Part shown: piece after piece, positions 51,507 to 59,322 of the stretch
How positions within the stretch are numbered: position 1 is the first letter of the stretch
Layout: every line of letters starts with the position of its first letter
Source: JBBSEX01 sp038239345
GTDB lineage: Bacteria > Acidobacteriota > Terriglobia > Bryobacterales > Bryobacteraceae
Length of the DNA stretch: 64,000 nt
Assembly (NCBI GenBank): GCA_038239345.1
Contig: JBBSEX010000007.1
Coordinates: 1-64,000, forward strand
Direction: 5' to 3'
The notes under the pieces: model-generated
Told to the model about the DNA's origin: nothing
What the model saw: only the letters and a program-made list of their open reading frames with translations
The model's database searches: none
Position numbers and translations under genes: made by a program

Positions 51507-52953
51507 TCTGGCACTTTGCCTTGCCGGCCTTGTGGCTACGACTTGTTTCGCCGCCGACACGACATCCGCGAAACTGGTGCAGCGCGCGGGCGGGGAAACT
51601 CCGCTGATGGAAGATCTCAAGGAACTCTGCGACCGGATCGGTGGACGGCCGACGGGTTCCGTTCCCTGCAATCAGGCAATCGATTGGGCCACCCAAAAGC
51701 TCAAGAAGGCCGGCCTCGCCAATGTCACTACCGAATCGTTTACACTGCCGAGTCTCTGGCTTCCAAAGACGGCGGAGGCCGCGGCGATCTCACCGGTATC
51801 CTTTCCCTTACGCATTGCAGCGGCTCCATTTTCGGCGTCAATGATGAAGCCGATCGACGCCAGGCTCGTCGATGCAGGCGACGGCTCGATCGACGCGTTC
51901 GCGAAACTGGGACCCTCCGCCAAGGGCGCCATCGCGCTTGTCCACAGCGTGGAGATGAAGACGTTTGAAGATCTCTTCGCCGAGTACACACGAAACGCGG
52001 CACTGATCGAGGGCGTTAAACAATCGGGCGTGGCGGGCTTGCTGTTGGAATCCACCAGACCGCGCGGCCTGCTATACCGGCATCCACTCACGCTGAACGG
52101 GATGTCCACCAAATTTCCGGCGGCGATCCTCGCTCGCGAAAATGCCGAGCGGCTGGCCCGACTGTTAGAGAAGGGCGAAGTCCGCGTGCACTTGATGATC
52201 GTCAACAGGACCGGCGGGCCGTTCGAATCGAAAAACGTCGTGGCCGAAATTCGTGGACGCGAGAAACCGGATGAGGTCGTACTGCTGGGCGCGCATCTGG
52301 ACTCGTGGGATCTGGGTACCGGCGCCGAAGATAACGGCATCAACGCCGCAATGGTAATCGACATCGCGCGGGCCTTCGCGCAGCTGGGAATTACTCCGCG
52401 CCGCACGGTTCGGTTCGTTCTCTTCACCGGAGAAGAGCAGGGATTGTGGGGTTCCGTCGGCTACGTCAAGAAGCATCAGGCCGAACTCGATAATCATGTG
52501 GCGGCGCTGATATTCGACACCGGATCAGGCAGGACGAAAGGATTCTATTTGAACGGACGCGACGAGCTGCGCAAACCCGTTAACGATGCGCTCGCTAGCG
52601 CAGGACTTGCGGCGAGTGCGCACACTCTGGAAGGCATGGACGGCACCGACAATTTCGATTTCCTTCTATCGGGCGTACCCAATTTGGTGGCGGCGCAGGA
52701 CCCCATTCCGTATCTGCCCGACTATCACGCCGAGTCCGATACGGTCGACCGCGTCAATGTTGCCGAGGCGAAGCGCACCGAAGCGATCGCAGCGGCGATG
52801 CTCTGGGCATTCGCGGAAAATCCGGAGCGCATTGCAAAACGACAGACCCGTTCAGAAGTGGAGAAATTACTGGTGGACACTAAGCTGGACGAACAGATGA
52901 AGCTATTCGGCCTGTGGGATTCCTTCCAGTCAGGCAAGCGAGGGCTCTGGTGA
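51493..52953 (+). CDS. Exported M28-family zinc aminopeptidase
   Basis: The 486-residue peptidase has a signal peptide and zinc-site motifs of the M28 family: GAHLDSWDLGTGAEDNGIN with His and bridging Asp, FTGEEQGLWGSVGYV with catalytic Glu-Glu, and DYHAESDTVD with the last His. A protease-associated-like domain is inserted at about residues 120-240 (KGAIALVHSVEMKTF). It would release amino acids from peptides in the periplasm or outside. The start lies inside the amidohydrolase 3' end, so both are produced together. Confidence 0.93.
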   Translation: MTRNNLALCLAGLVATTCFAADTTSAKLVQRAGGETPLMEDLKELCDRIGGRPTGSVPCNQAIDWATQKLKKAGLANVTTESFTLPSLWLPKTAEAAAISPVSFPLRIAAAPFSASMMKPIDARLVDAGDGSIDAFAKLGPSAKGAIALVHSVEMKTFEDLFAEYTRNAALIEGVKQSGVAGLLLESTRPRGLLYRHPLTLNGMSTKFPAAILARENAERLARLLEKGEVRVHLMIVNRTGGPFESKNVVAEIRGREKPDEVVLLGAHLDSWDLGTGAEDNGINAAMVIDIARAFAQLGITPRRTVRFVLFTGEEQGLWGSVGYVKKHQAELDNHVAALIFDTGSGRTKGFYLNGRDELRKPVNDALASAGLAASAHTLEGMDGTDNFDFLLSGVPNLVAAQDPIPYLPDYHAESDTVDRVNVAEAKRTEAIAAAMLWAFAENPERIAKRQTRSEVEKLLVDTKLDEQMKLFGLWDSFQSGKRGLW

Positions 52954-52987
52954 TGGCCCTGCGCTACACTTGATAAACAGTTCCTGT

Positions 52988-53494
52988 ATGGCCGTGAAGC
53001 CAGATTGCGTTATCGCGATTTATCCCGGATCTTTTGATCCGATTACCGCCGGGCATCTTGATCTGATTGCGCGCGGTTCCAAACTGTTCGACAAGCTGAT
53101 CGTGGCTATATTGCGGAACGATATTAAGCTACCGCTCTTCTCCGTCGAGGAACGTGTGGCGATGCTCGAAGATGTGCTGGGGCCGTACCCGAACGTCGAG
53201 GTCGGCTGCTTCAATGGGTTGCTGGTGGACTACGCCGCGGAACGAGAGGCGACCCTGATTCTTCGCGGCATTCGAGCCATCTCCGACTATGAAGGCGAGT
53301 TGCAGATGGCGCTCATGAACAGGCGTTTGGCGCCCGATATCGAGACCGTATTTCTGATGGCCAGCGAAGTGAATTCGTTCATCAGTTCGCGTCTCGTGAA
53401 AGAGGTCATTCGTTTGGGCGGCAATATTTCCGGTCTTGTTCCGGCTTCCGTGGAAGCCCGATTGAAAGACCGTTTTCCAGGAGCGAAGGAATAA
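52988..53494 (+). CDS. coaD: Phosphopantetheine adenylyltransferase
   Basis: The 168-residue nucleotidyltransferase converts 4'-phosphopantetheine and ATP to dephospho-CoA. It shows AIYPGSFDPITAGHLDLIAR with the (H/T)xGH motif, ILRGIRAISDYEGELQMALM, and SEVNSFISSRLVKEVIRLGG with the ISS motif. I choose the ATG at 52988 (MAVKPDC); a TTG 18 bases earlier is possible. It directly abuts the aminotransferase gene, whose GTG follows the stop with no gap. Confidence 0.95.
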   Translation: MAVKPDCVIAIYPGSFDPITAGHLDLIARGSKLFDKLIVAILRNDIKLPLFSVEERVAMLEDVLGPYPNVEVGCFNGLLVDYAAEREATLILRGIRAISDYEGELQMALMNRRLAPDIETVFLMASEVNSFISSRLVKEVIRLGGNISGLVPASVEARLKDRFPGAKE

Positions 53495-54682
53495 GTGCAA
53501 TCTACTTTGGAATTGGCGGAAAGATTATCGACGATCACTGTTTCCTCGACGATGAAAGTCTCGTCGGATGCGGATCGTCTGCGGCGCGAAGGTGTCGATG
53601 TGGTCGATTTCGGCGCCGGCGAGCCCGACTTCCCCACCCCGGACCATATTAAGCAAGCGGGCGTGGATGCAATCGAGGCAAACTTCACCAAGTACACGCC
53701 AGCCGGTGGAACGCAGGAATTGCGCCAAGCTTTGGTGGAGCGTCACAAAACGGACTTTGGCACTAATTACGCCGCGGCGGAATGTGTTGTGAATGTCGGA
53801 GGAAAGCACGCGATCTTTAATCTGATGCAGGCGCTGGTTAATCCCGGCGACGAAGTGATTATTCCGGTGCCATATTGGGTTACTTACAAGGACGTGGTGA
53901 ATTACGCCGGCGGACGCTGCGTGTTCGTGCAAACCGACGAGCACAAGGGCTTTGCGCTCACCGCGAAGATGATTGAGGCGGCCATCACGCCGAAGACGAA
54001 GATTGTGATTATCAATTCCCCTTCGAATCCCAGTGGCGCGGTGTTGAGCCGGGAAGAATTCGAGCGGATTTATCAAGTAACATCGAAGCGCGGAGTTTGG
54101 CTGTTGACCGATGAGTGCTACTGCCAATTTCTCTACGACGCCGCGCCGTTTTCCATCGCCGCTTTGCCCGGGGCGAAGGAGATGGTATTGGTAGCGGGAT
54201 CGTTGTCCAAGACGTATGCCATGACGGGCTGGCGTATTGGCTTCGTACTCGCGCCCACGCCGGTGGTGAGCGGGATCATCAAGCTGCAAAGTCACTCCAC
54301 GTCGAATCCCACCTCCATCGCCCAGAAGGCGGCTCTTGCGGCGGTGCGCGGTCCGCAAGGGGCGATTGCCGTGATGCTCGGCGAGTATCGCACGCGCCGC
54401 GATTTCGTCATCGAACGGTTGAAAGCGATCCCGGGCGTGACGTTAACCGTACCCCAGGGCGCATTCTACGCCTATCCCAACATCTCCGTGACGTACGGCA
54501 AGGGCAAGATTAACTCGTCGATGCAGTTCTCTGAGCGGCTGCTTACAGACGCCCACGTCGCCGTTGTTCCCGGGGAGGCTTTCGGAACCGACACGCATGT
54601 TCGAATCTCCTACGCGACTTCGATGAAGGAATTGGACCGCGGCTTGGAGCGCCTGCATCGCTTTATCGTCGAGAACAGTTGA
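53495..54682 (+). CDS. PLP-dependent aminotransferase, aspartate type
   Basis: The 395-residue fold-type I enzyme has FGAGEPDFPTPDHIKQAGVD, the NPSGAVLSREEFERIYQ loop, and the PLP lysine in LVAGSLSKTYAMTGWRIGFV, with a final arginine in THVRISYATSMKELDRGLER. This is the pattern of class Ib aspartate aminotransferases, which in many bacteria also accept prephenate or other acids. The start is GTG, directly after the coaD stop. Its own stop overlaps the isomerase start (TTGATG). Confidence 0.93.
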   Translation: MQSTLELAERLSTITVSSTMKVSSDADRLRREGVDVVDFGAGEPDFPTPDHIKQAGVDAIEANFTKYTPAGGTQELRQALVERHKTDFGTNYAAAECVVNVGGKHAIFNLMQALVNPGDEVIIPVPYWVTYKDVVNYAGGRCVFVQTDEHKGFALTAKMIEAAITPKTKIVIINSPSNPSGAVLSREEFERIYQVTSKRGVWLLTDECYCQFLYDAAPFSIAALPGAKEMVLVAGSLSKTYAMTGWRIGFVLAPTPVVSGIIKLQSHSTSNPTSIAQKAALAAVRGPQGAIAVMLGEYRTRRDFVIERLKAIPGVTLTVPQGAFYAYPNISVTYGKGKINSSMQFSERLLTDAHVAVVPGEAFGTDTHVRISYATSMKELDRGLERLHRFIVENS

Positions 54683-55500
54683 TGCCTCCCAGCATTGAGA
54701 AGCTCGAGCCTTCCTTCCGTGAAAAGATGTGGGGCTCGACTCAACTTGCGCCTTGGTTCCCGAATTCTAAAGACAAGATCGGTGAAGTGTGGTTTAGCAC
54801 GGAAGAGATCCCGTTGCTTGTGAAGTTTCTTTTTACGACCGACAGGCTTTCCGTTCAGGTTCATCCCGATGACGACTATGCCCGGACTCACGAAGCCTCG
54901 CTCGGCAAAACAGAGATGTGGCACGTGCTTCGCGCCGATCCGGGTGCCCGGGTGGCATTGGGATTTCGCGATACCATCACGCCAGACCGGATGCGCGAGT
55001 CCGCGCTGAGTGGCGACATAGAAGGGCTGTTGCAGTGGATCGATGTCTCGCCCGGGGATACGATTTTCACGCCTCCTGGCACGGTTCACGCTATCGGCGG
55101 AGGGCTCGCTCTATGCGAAGTCCAGCAAAACTCCGATCTCACCTATCGGCTTTACGATTACGGGCGTCCGCGAGAACTACACCTCGAAAAAGCAATGGAC
55201 GTAGCCGCGTGCGGTCCACATCCGGGGAAGCATTCACGGCAGGAAAACGTTCTAGTCAGCTGCTCTCATTTTCATACGGAACTATTGGAGCTCGATGGCG
55301 CTTTTACGCTGCAGCCGGGCACCGATCGCGCCGAACTTCTAATCGTATTGTCGGGCTCGGGCCAAGTGCAGGGAAAAGAATTTGCCGCCGGCGATGTGTG
55401 GCGAATCCCCTATGGTTCAGAAGCATTTTCGATTAGAGGAAAAGCGCAATTGATGCGCGCGTTCGTGCCACCCGATGCTGCCGCCAGCAATCGTGCCTAG
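54682..55500 (+). CDS. manA: Type I mannose-6-phosphate isomerase
   Basis: The 272-residue cupin enzyme interconverts fructose 6-phosphate and mannose 6-phosphate. Zinc ligands are in SVQVHPDDDYARTHE and the later PPGTVHAIGGGLALCEVQQN; the phosphate site is SDLTYRLYDYGRPRELHLEK. It is shorter than the E. coli enzyme, as usual for this class. The start overlaps the aminotransferase stop (TGATG). Mannose 6-phosphate feeds GDP-mannose for surface glycans. Confidence 0.92.
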   Translation: MPPSIEKLEPSFREKMWGSTQLAPWFPNSKDKIGEVWFSTEEIPLLVKFLFTTDRLSVQVHPDDDYARTHEASLGKTEMWHVLRADPGARVALGFRDTITPDRMRESALSGDIEGLLQWIDVSPGDTIFTPPGTVHAIGGGLALCEVQQNSDLTYRLYDYGRPRELHLEKAMDVAACGPHPGKHSRQENVLVSCSHFHTELLELDGAFTLQPGTDRAELLIVLSGSGQVQGKEFAAGDVWRIPYGSEAFSIRGKAQLMRAFVPPDAAASNRA

Positions 55501-55540
55501 CGTGCGCGTCCACCAGGCGTCGCCTGTCTCATGCGAAACT

Positions 55541-55579
55541 TACGGTAAGGAGCGGAACATTCCGCCGCTCCTTACCGTA
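55541..55579. repeat. Perfect 15-base inverted repeat
   Basis: TACGGTAAGGAGCGG (55541-55555) is followed after nine bases by its exact complement (55565-55579). An alternative inner pairing GCGGAA/TTCCGC exists. It lies between manA and the next gene, 22 bases before that start codon. There is no T run after it on either strand, so a simple terminator is doubtful; a 5'-leader hairpin, protein-binding site or a repeat unit found elsewhere in the genome are options. Confidence 0.85.
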
Positions 55580-55601
55580 GAAAGAATTGAGAGGTCCTTG
55601 C

Positions 55602-56561
55602 ATGAACTCCGCATTACGAAACTTAACTCTTCCGGCCGTCCTATTATTCTCGGCAGCGGCCGCTTCAGCCGCCGTCGATCCCGCTCTACTCAACCTGTTG
55701 ATGCCCGATACTAAGATCCTGTCCGGCATGCAGGTACAGCAAAGCAAGAACTCGCCATTCGGACTGTATGTGCTTTCGCAGATGCAGTTGCAGAGTCCGG
55801 ATTTTCAGAAATTCATCTCCGAGACCGGCTTCGACCCCAGACGCGACTTAAACGAGATCGTCGGCGCCACCAGTGGTGAAAACCATGGGCTCCTTGTCGG
55901 ACGGGGCAGCTTCCTCCCATTTAAAATCGTGGCCGCGGCGCGCGCGCAAGGGGGAACGGTCACGGCTTACAGGGGCATCGACATCGTGACTGGAACGGAA
56001 AAGAATGGCAACAGCGCCGTGGCGTTTCCCGATGCAACGATTGCTGTCATTGGCGACCTGGATAGCGTCCATGTGGCGATTGACCGCTATCGCGACGGCA
56101 GCGCGATTGACCCCGTTCTTTACGCCAAAGCCAAACAGATTAGCGCCACCACCGACGCTTGGTTCGTGACACTGGCTCCGCTTTCCGACTTCATTGCCGG
56201 ACGCGTCGCTAACCCCGATCTGAATGTCGCCACCCAGGGTAACCTCCTGCAAGCCGTTCTTCAAGCTACGGGCGGAGTGCACTTTGGCGGCGCCAACGTG
56301 CAGATCAACGGCGAGGCGCTGACGCGATCGGACAAGGACGCGGCGGCCCTTCTCGATGTCATGAAGTTTCTGGCCGGCATGATCCAGTTGAATCGCGACA
56401 AAGACCCGCGGACAGGGAAAGTGGCGTCGTTACTCGACACTCTGACGCTCACTACTGTCGGCAGCACATTAAAGCTCACGCTGATGATTCCTGAAGATCA
56501 GTTGGAAAAGATGTTCGGACCATCCTCTTCCACGAAGACCTTGCACGCCAGCGTTCGCTAA
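55602..56561 (+). CDS. Hypothetical exported protein, DUF3352-like
   Basis: The product of 319 residues has a signal peptide (LTLPAVLLFSAAAASAA) and then DPALLNLLMPDTKILSGMQV, QMQLQSPDFQKFISETGFDP and RRDLNEIVGATSGENHGLLV, with later repeats of similar strands (VHVAIDRYRDGSAIDPVLYA). This pattern resembles proteins of DUF3352-type that are common in acidobacteria, whose function is unknown. A GAGAGG site lies eight bases before the start. Its TAA overlaps the convergent DUF4337 stop (CTAA). Confidence 0.7.
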   Translation: MNSALRNLTLPAVLLFSAAAASAAVDPALLNLLMPDTKILSGMQVQQSKNSPFGLYVLSQMQLQSPDFQKFISETGFDPRRDLNEIVGATSGENHGLLVGRGSFLPFKIVAAARAQGGTVTAYRGIDIVTGTEKNGNSAVAFPDATIAVIGDLDSVHVAIDRYRDGSAIDPVLYAKAKQISATTDAWFVTLAPLSDFIAGRVANPDLNVATQGNLLQAVLQATGGVHFGGANVQINGEALTRSDKDAAALLDVMKFLAGMIQLNRDKDPRTGKVASLLDTLTLTTVGSTLKLTLMIPEDQLEKMFGPSSSTKTLHASVR

Positions 56562-57079
56562 TGAACCATCAGCACCGTCAGCGCGACCGCGCTTCCGGTA
56601 GCGGCCGCGCCCATGGCGATGTACCAGATCAAAGACCGCTTCGTCAAAATTGCCAGCGATGAAAACACGATAGCGATCTCCAGAAATATTTCACCCAGGT
56701 GGAGGCGAAGCGCTTTCTTGCCGGCCCTCTCGCTCTCATGCTCCAGGTCGCGAGCCTTATCCTGAATGGCTTCGCCTTCCTTGGCATATTTTTCGATATT
56801 GCCGTCATAGTGCGTCGCCAACTGCTCATCCCCGCCGCGCATCTTTAAAACGTCACGAGCGATTTCCGATTCATAGCGCCGCGTTGATTTCGCCTGATAA
56901 TACGCCCACTGATCGGACGCTTTCTGCACGCTAACCAACTCCTCCGTTACCATCAACTGGCCGAAAACCGATACGACCGCCAGCAGTGCAGCGACCACCG
57001 CCATCGTAGCGGCCACTCGCCGGTCAAATGGATCCTTAGCGTGTTCTGAATGTTCTTGCAGCTCATCGTCGACTGACAT
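56558..57079 (-). CDS. DUF4337 membrane protein
   Basis: The 173-residue protein has one membrane segment near the N-terminus (VAATMAVVAALLAVVSVFGQ), a charged middle (YQAKSTRRYESEIARDVLKM and IQDKARDLEHESERAGKKAL), and two further helices at the C-terminus (IAIVFSSLAILTKRSLIWYI and AAATGSAVALTVLMVH), the DUF4337 layout. Function unknown. It is the last gene in the minus-strand group behind the kinase locus, 46 bases after the beta-barrel gene, and may or may not share its transcript. Confidence 0.82.
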   Translation of the reverse strand: MSVDDELQEHSEHAKDPFDRRVAATMAVVAALLAVVSVFGQLMVTEELVSVQKASDQWAYYQAKSTRRYESEIARDVLKMRGGDEQLATHYDGNIEKYAKEGEAIQDKARDLEHESERAGKKALRLHLGEIFLEIAIVFSSLAILTKRSLIWYIAMGAAATGSAVALTVLMVH

Positions 57080-57125
57080 TGCCTCCACGGTAGCACTGAA
57101 GCCCAGGTGGTCGCGGAGGCAAGAC

Positions 57126-57752
57126 TTATCGCAATTGGAAGAAGAAGCCGCCCTCTACCTTGCCAAAGGTATTGGTGAAAGCGCCCGTGGTGGGCTTGTA
57201 TACTTTCGCTTCCAGACGTACGCCAAATCGCTGATTGATGTAGTAGCGCAGACCGCCGCCAAAGTTGATCGCGAAATCGGATCCGCCAGCGACGAACAGC
57301 GGTTGCGAATGAACGCCCGTGACGTCGGTAAACTTTACGGTGGGCGTGCTGTCGAAGTGCGTCAAAGCCCCCATCCCAAACACGCCATAGGGGACCAGTC
57401 GATGCTCGCGAATCGGGAACCGGATATGGACGCCGCCATGAAAGTCGGACAACGGAATACTGTACGTGTTAGTAAAAGTCAGCCCATCGACAACACCGCT
57501 CTGTTTGCGGCCGATCCCCGGGAAATAGCTGTACTCGGCGTAAGGCAGGATGTACTTTGTCAGCGCATAGGTGACGTTGCCGCCGCCCATCAGGCGAGTC
57601 TGATCGATGCCGTAGCTGACTCCGGCGAATCCACCCACCTCAAAACTTCCGGTGCGTATCACCGACGCACTCTGCGCAAAAGCACCTGTCGCCATTACTC
57701 CCAGCAACACCGCGCATCGAAATCCCGGAACCACCATAAAGAGTCTCCTCAT
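57126..57752 (-). CDS. Small outer-membrane beta-barrel protein
   Basis: The 208-residue protein has a signal peptide ending near AFAQ and then alternating strands: GSFEVGGFAGVSYGIDQTRL, KYILPYAEYSYFPG, DFHGGVHIRFPIREHRLVPY and INFGGGLRYYINQRFGVRLE, ending in GGFFFQLR. This is an eight-strand OMP_b-brl pattern. Its start codon overlaps the stop of the pseudocaspase gene (ATGA), so both are translated together, which points to a shared task at the envelope. A ligand or channel role is unknown. Confidence 0.85.
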   Translation of the reverse strand: MRRLFMVVPGFRCAVLLGVMATGAFAQSASVIRTGSFEVGGFAGVSYGIDQTRLMGGGNVTYALTKYILPYAEYSYFPGIGRKQSGVVDGLTFTNTYSIPLSDFHGGVHIRFPIREHRLVPYGVFGMGALTHFDSTPTVKFTDVTGVHSQPLFVAGGSDFAINFGGGLRYYINQRFGVRLEAKVYKPTTGAFTNTFGKVEGGFFFQLR

Positions 57753-59281
57753 TTTCCCATTAATGTCTTGCGGACGTCCGGGCTGTCTTCCAGAACGCAG
57801 CGGAAACCTACGAGGTTCCCTTCCTTGCCACCTCTGCGAAACGAGATGCGCAGGTGCTCTTTCGGGTCGCTATCCCATGATCCGCCGCGCACTCCGTGCT
57901 GCTTACCCGCTGCCGGACCCTGAGGATCGGCGGCAGGCGACACGCCGAAGTACCCGTCGTCATACCAATCTTTCACCCATTCCCAAACGTTGCCCGCCAT
58001 ATCGCGCAATTTGAAGTTAGGGCTGGGATCGAAACTACCTACACTAGCGGAAAATTCGAAGACATCGTTCCCTTGCCGGCCATGAAAATTTGCTTTATCG
58101 CGACTATTTTCGCTATCAAGCGGGTAAATCTGATCGGCCTGTCCATCGCGGGCAGCGTATTCCCACTCCGCTTCCGTTGGCAAACGCCCGCCGGCAGCCT
58201 CGCAGTACGATTCAGCCTGATCCCACGTCACGCCATTGATCGGGTGGTTCAACTCCCGCCATTTCTTATCCCAAAGCGGGGCCGAGGGCATCTTGCGCTG
58301 CTTCTTATCCAGATCCACAAAGCGGGTGAAAGAACTCACTTGCACCTCATTCTTCCCCATCCACATTCCCTTGGAGATCTTTACCGCATGCCGCGGTTTT
58401 TCTTCGTTCTTGCAGCGAGTATCGGCTGGCACGCAACCCATCGAGAACGATCCTGGTGGTATCCAGACATAATCCTCGCGATCCTTGGGATTCTGAAAAG
58501 GCACGCCCAATGGCGGTCCGGCGGCCTCTACTTTTAGCGGTTCCAGAAAATAAAAATCGCCGCTAACCTTCGATAAAACGAAAGGCTGCTGCCGTTGATT
58601 GGATTGCTTTGAGATTTCCTTGGACACCTGCAGAAACAGGTCCTCCGCGCGCACCCGCTGCTTGCCTATAGCGCTCGAGAGGGTCCGCGCGAAAAGTCCA
58701 CTTTCACCGGCAGCTAAATCATCCAGTGGCTGATTGGGCTGCGTGGCATAGACGAAAATGATCTCATTGCTCTCTGTGGTGTCGGGGTTCGCCAGGCCCG
58801 GCACGCCTTTCTCGCTCGGCGGCACCGATCGCGGAGCATCCAGCACAATTATTTTCAAGCCCGCTTTTCGATCGTCGACGAACTGCTGGAATCGCGTGGC
58901 CGAGTAAGCTCGCTGCGTCAGAGGTGTAGTCTGTTTGGGATTGAAATCGACTGGAAGAAGAAAGTTCGCCGAGGCTTGCAGAGTGTACCCGGCGTAATAG
59001 AAAAGGCACACATCGCCAGCCTGTACCTTCGGCAGGAAATTCTGTTCAATCTCCCGTAACAACTGGCTCAGTGAAGCATCCAGCAAGGTGGTTACTTCAA
59101 AGCCGGCTTTTTCAAGCACCGGCTGCAGAAGGCGGACGTCATTGGCGGAAGAAGCGATCGGGGGCAGTGATTTATAGGCGCCGTTGCCGATCAACAACGC
59201 TCGCCGTTTCGGTTGTCTGGGAAGGTCCTGGGCCGCAGTGCACACAGCCAGCAGGAGAAATATTAACGCGAACTGCCGCAT
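57749..59281 (-). CDS. Exported pseudocaspase fused to FGE/SUMF1-like domain
   Basis: The 510-residue protein has a signal peptide (MRQFALIFLLLAVCTAAQ). Residues about 25-240 are a caspase/orthocaspase fold: RALLIGNGAYKSLPPIASSA, LFYYAGYTLQASANFLLPVD and IIVLDAPRSVPP. In active members these read YYAGHG and LDACR; here the catalytic His is Tyr99 and the catalytic Cys is Pro150, so peptidase activity is very unlikely. From about 265 a formylglycine-generating-enzyme-like domain follows (DYVWIPPGSFSMGC, GRLPTEAEWEYAARDGQ, GNVWEWVKDWYDDGYF, RGGSWDSDPKEHLRISFRRG). It lies 41 bases after the giant kinase gene and is coupled to the beta-barrel gene. Confidence 0.88.
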   Translation of the reverse strand: MRQFALIFLLLAVCTAAQDLPRQPKRRALLIGNGAYKSLPPIASSANDVRLLQPVLEKAGFEVTTLLDASLSQLLREIEQNFLPKVQAGDVCLFYYAGYTLQASANFLLPVDFNPKQTTPLTQRAYSATRFQQFVDDRKAGLKIIVLDAPRSVPPSEKGVPGLANPDTTESNEIIFVYATQPNQPLDDLAAGESGLFARTLSSAIGKQRVRAEDLFLQVSKEISKQSNQRQQPFVLSKVSGDFYFLEPLKVEAAGPPLGVPFQNPKDREDYVWIPPGSFSMGCVPADTRCKNEEKPRHAVKISKGMWMGKNEVQVSSFTRFVDLDKKQRKMPSAPLWDKKWRELNHPINGVTWDQAESYCEAAGGRLPTEAEWEYAARDGQADQIYPLDSENSRDKANFHGRQGNDVFEFSASVGSFDPSPNFKLRDMAGNVWEWVKDWYDDGYFGVSPAADPQGPAAGKQHGVRGGSWDSDPKEHLRISFRRGGKEGNLVGFRCVLEDSPDVRKTLMGK

Positions 59282-59322
59282 AGAAAAGAGCCTTCATTGT
59301 AACCCTAGCGGCGCTTTCCCAC

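Noticed and set aside
53525..54358. A 277-codon minus-strand frame opposite the aminotransferase
   Set aside because: High Arg/His shadow composition; the plus strand has all aminotransferase motifs.
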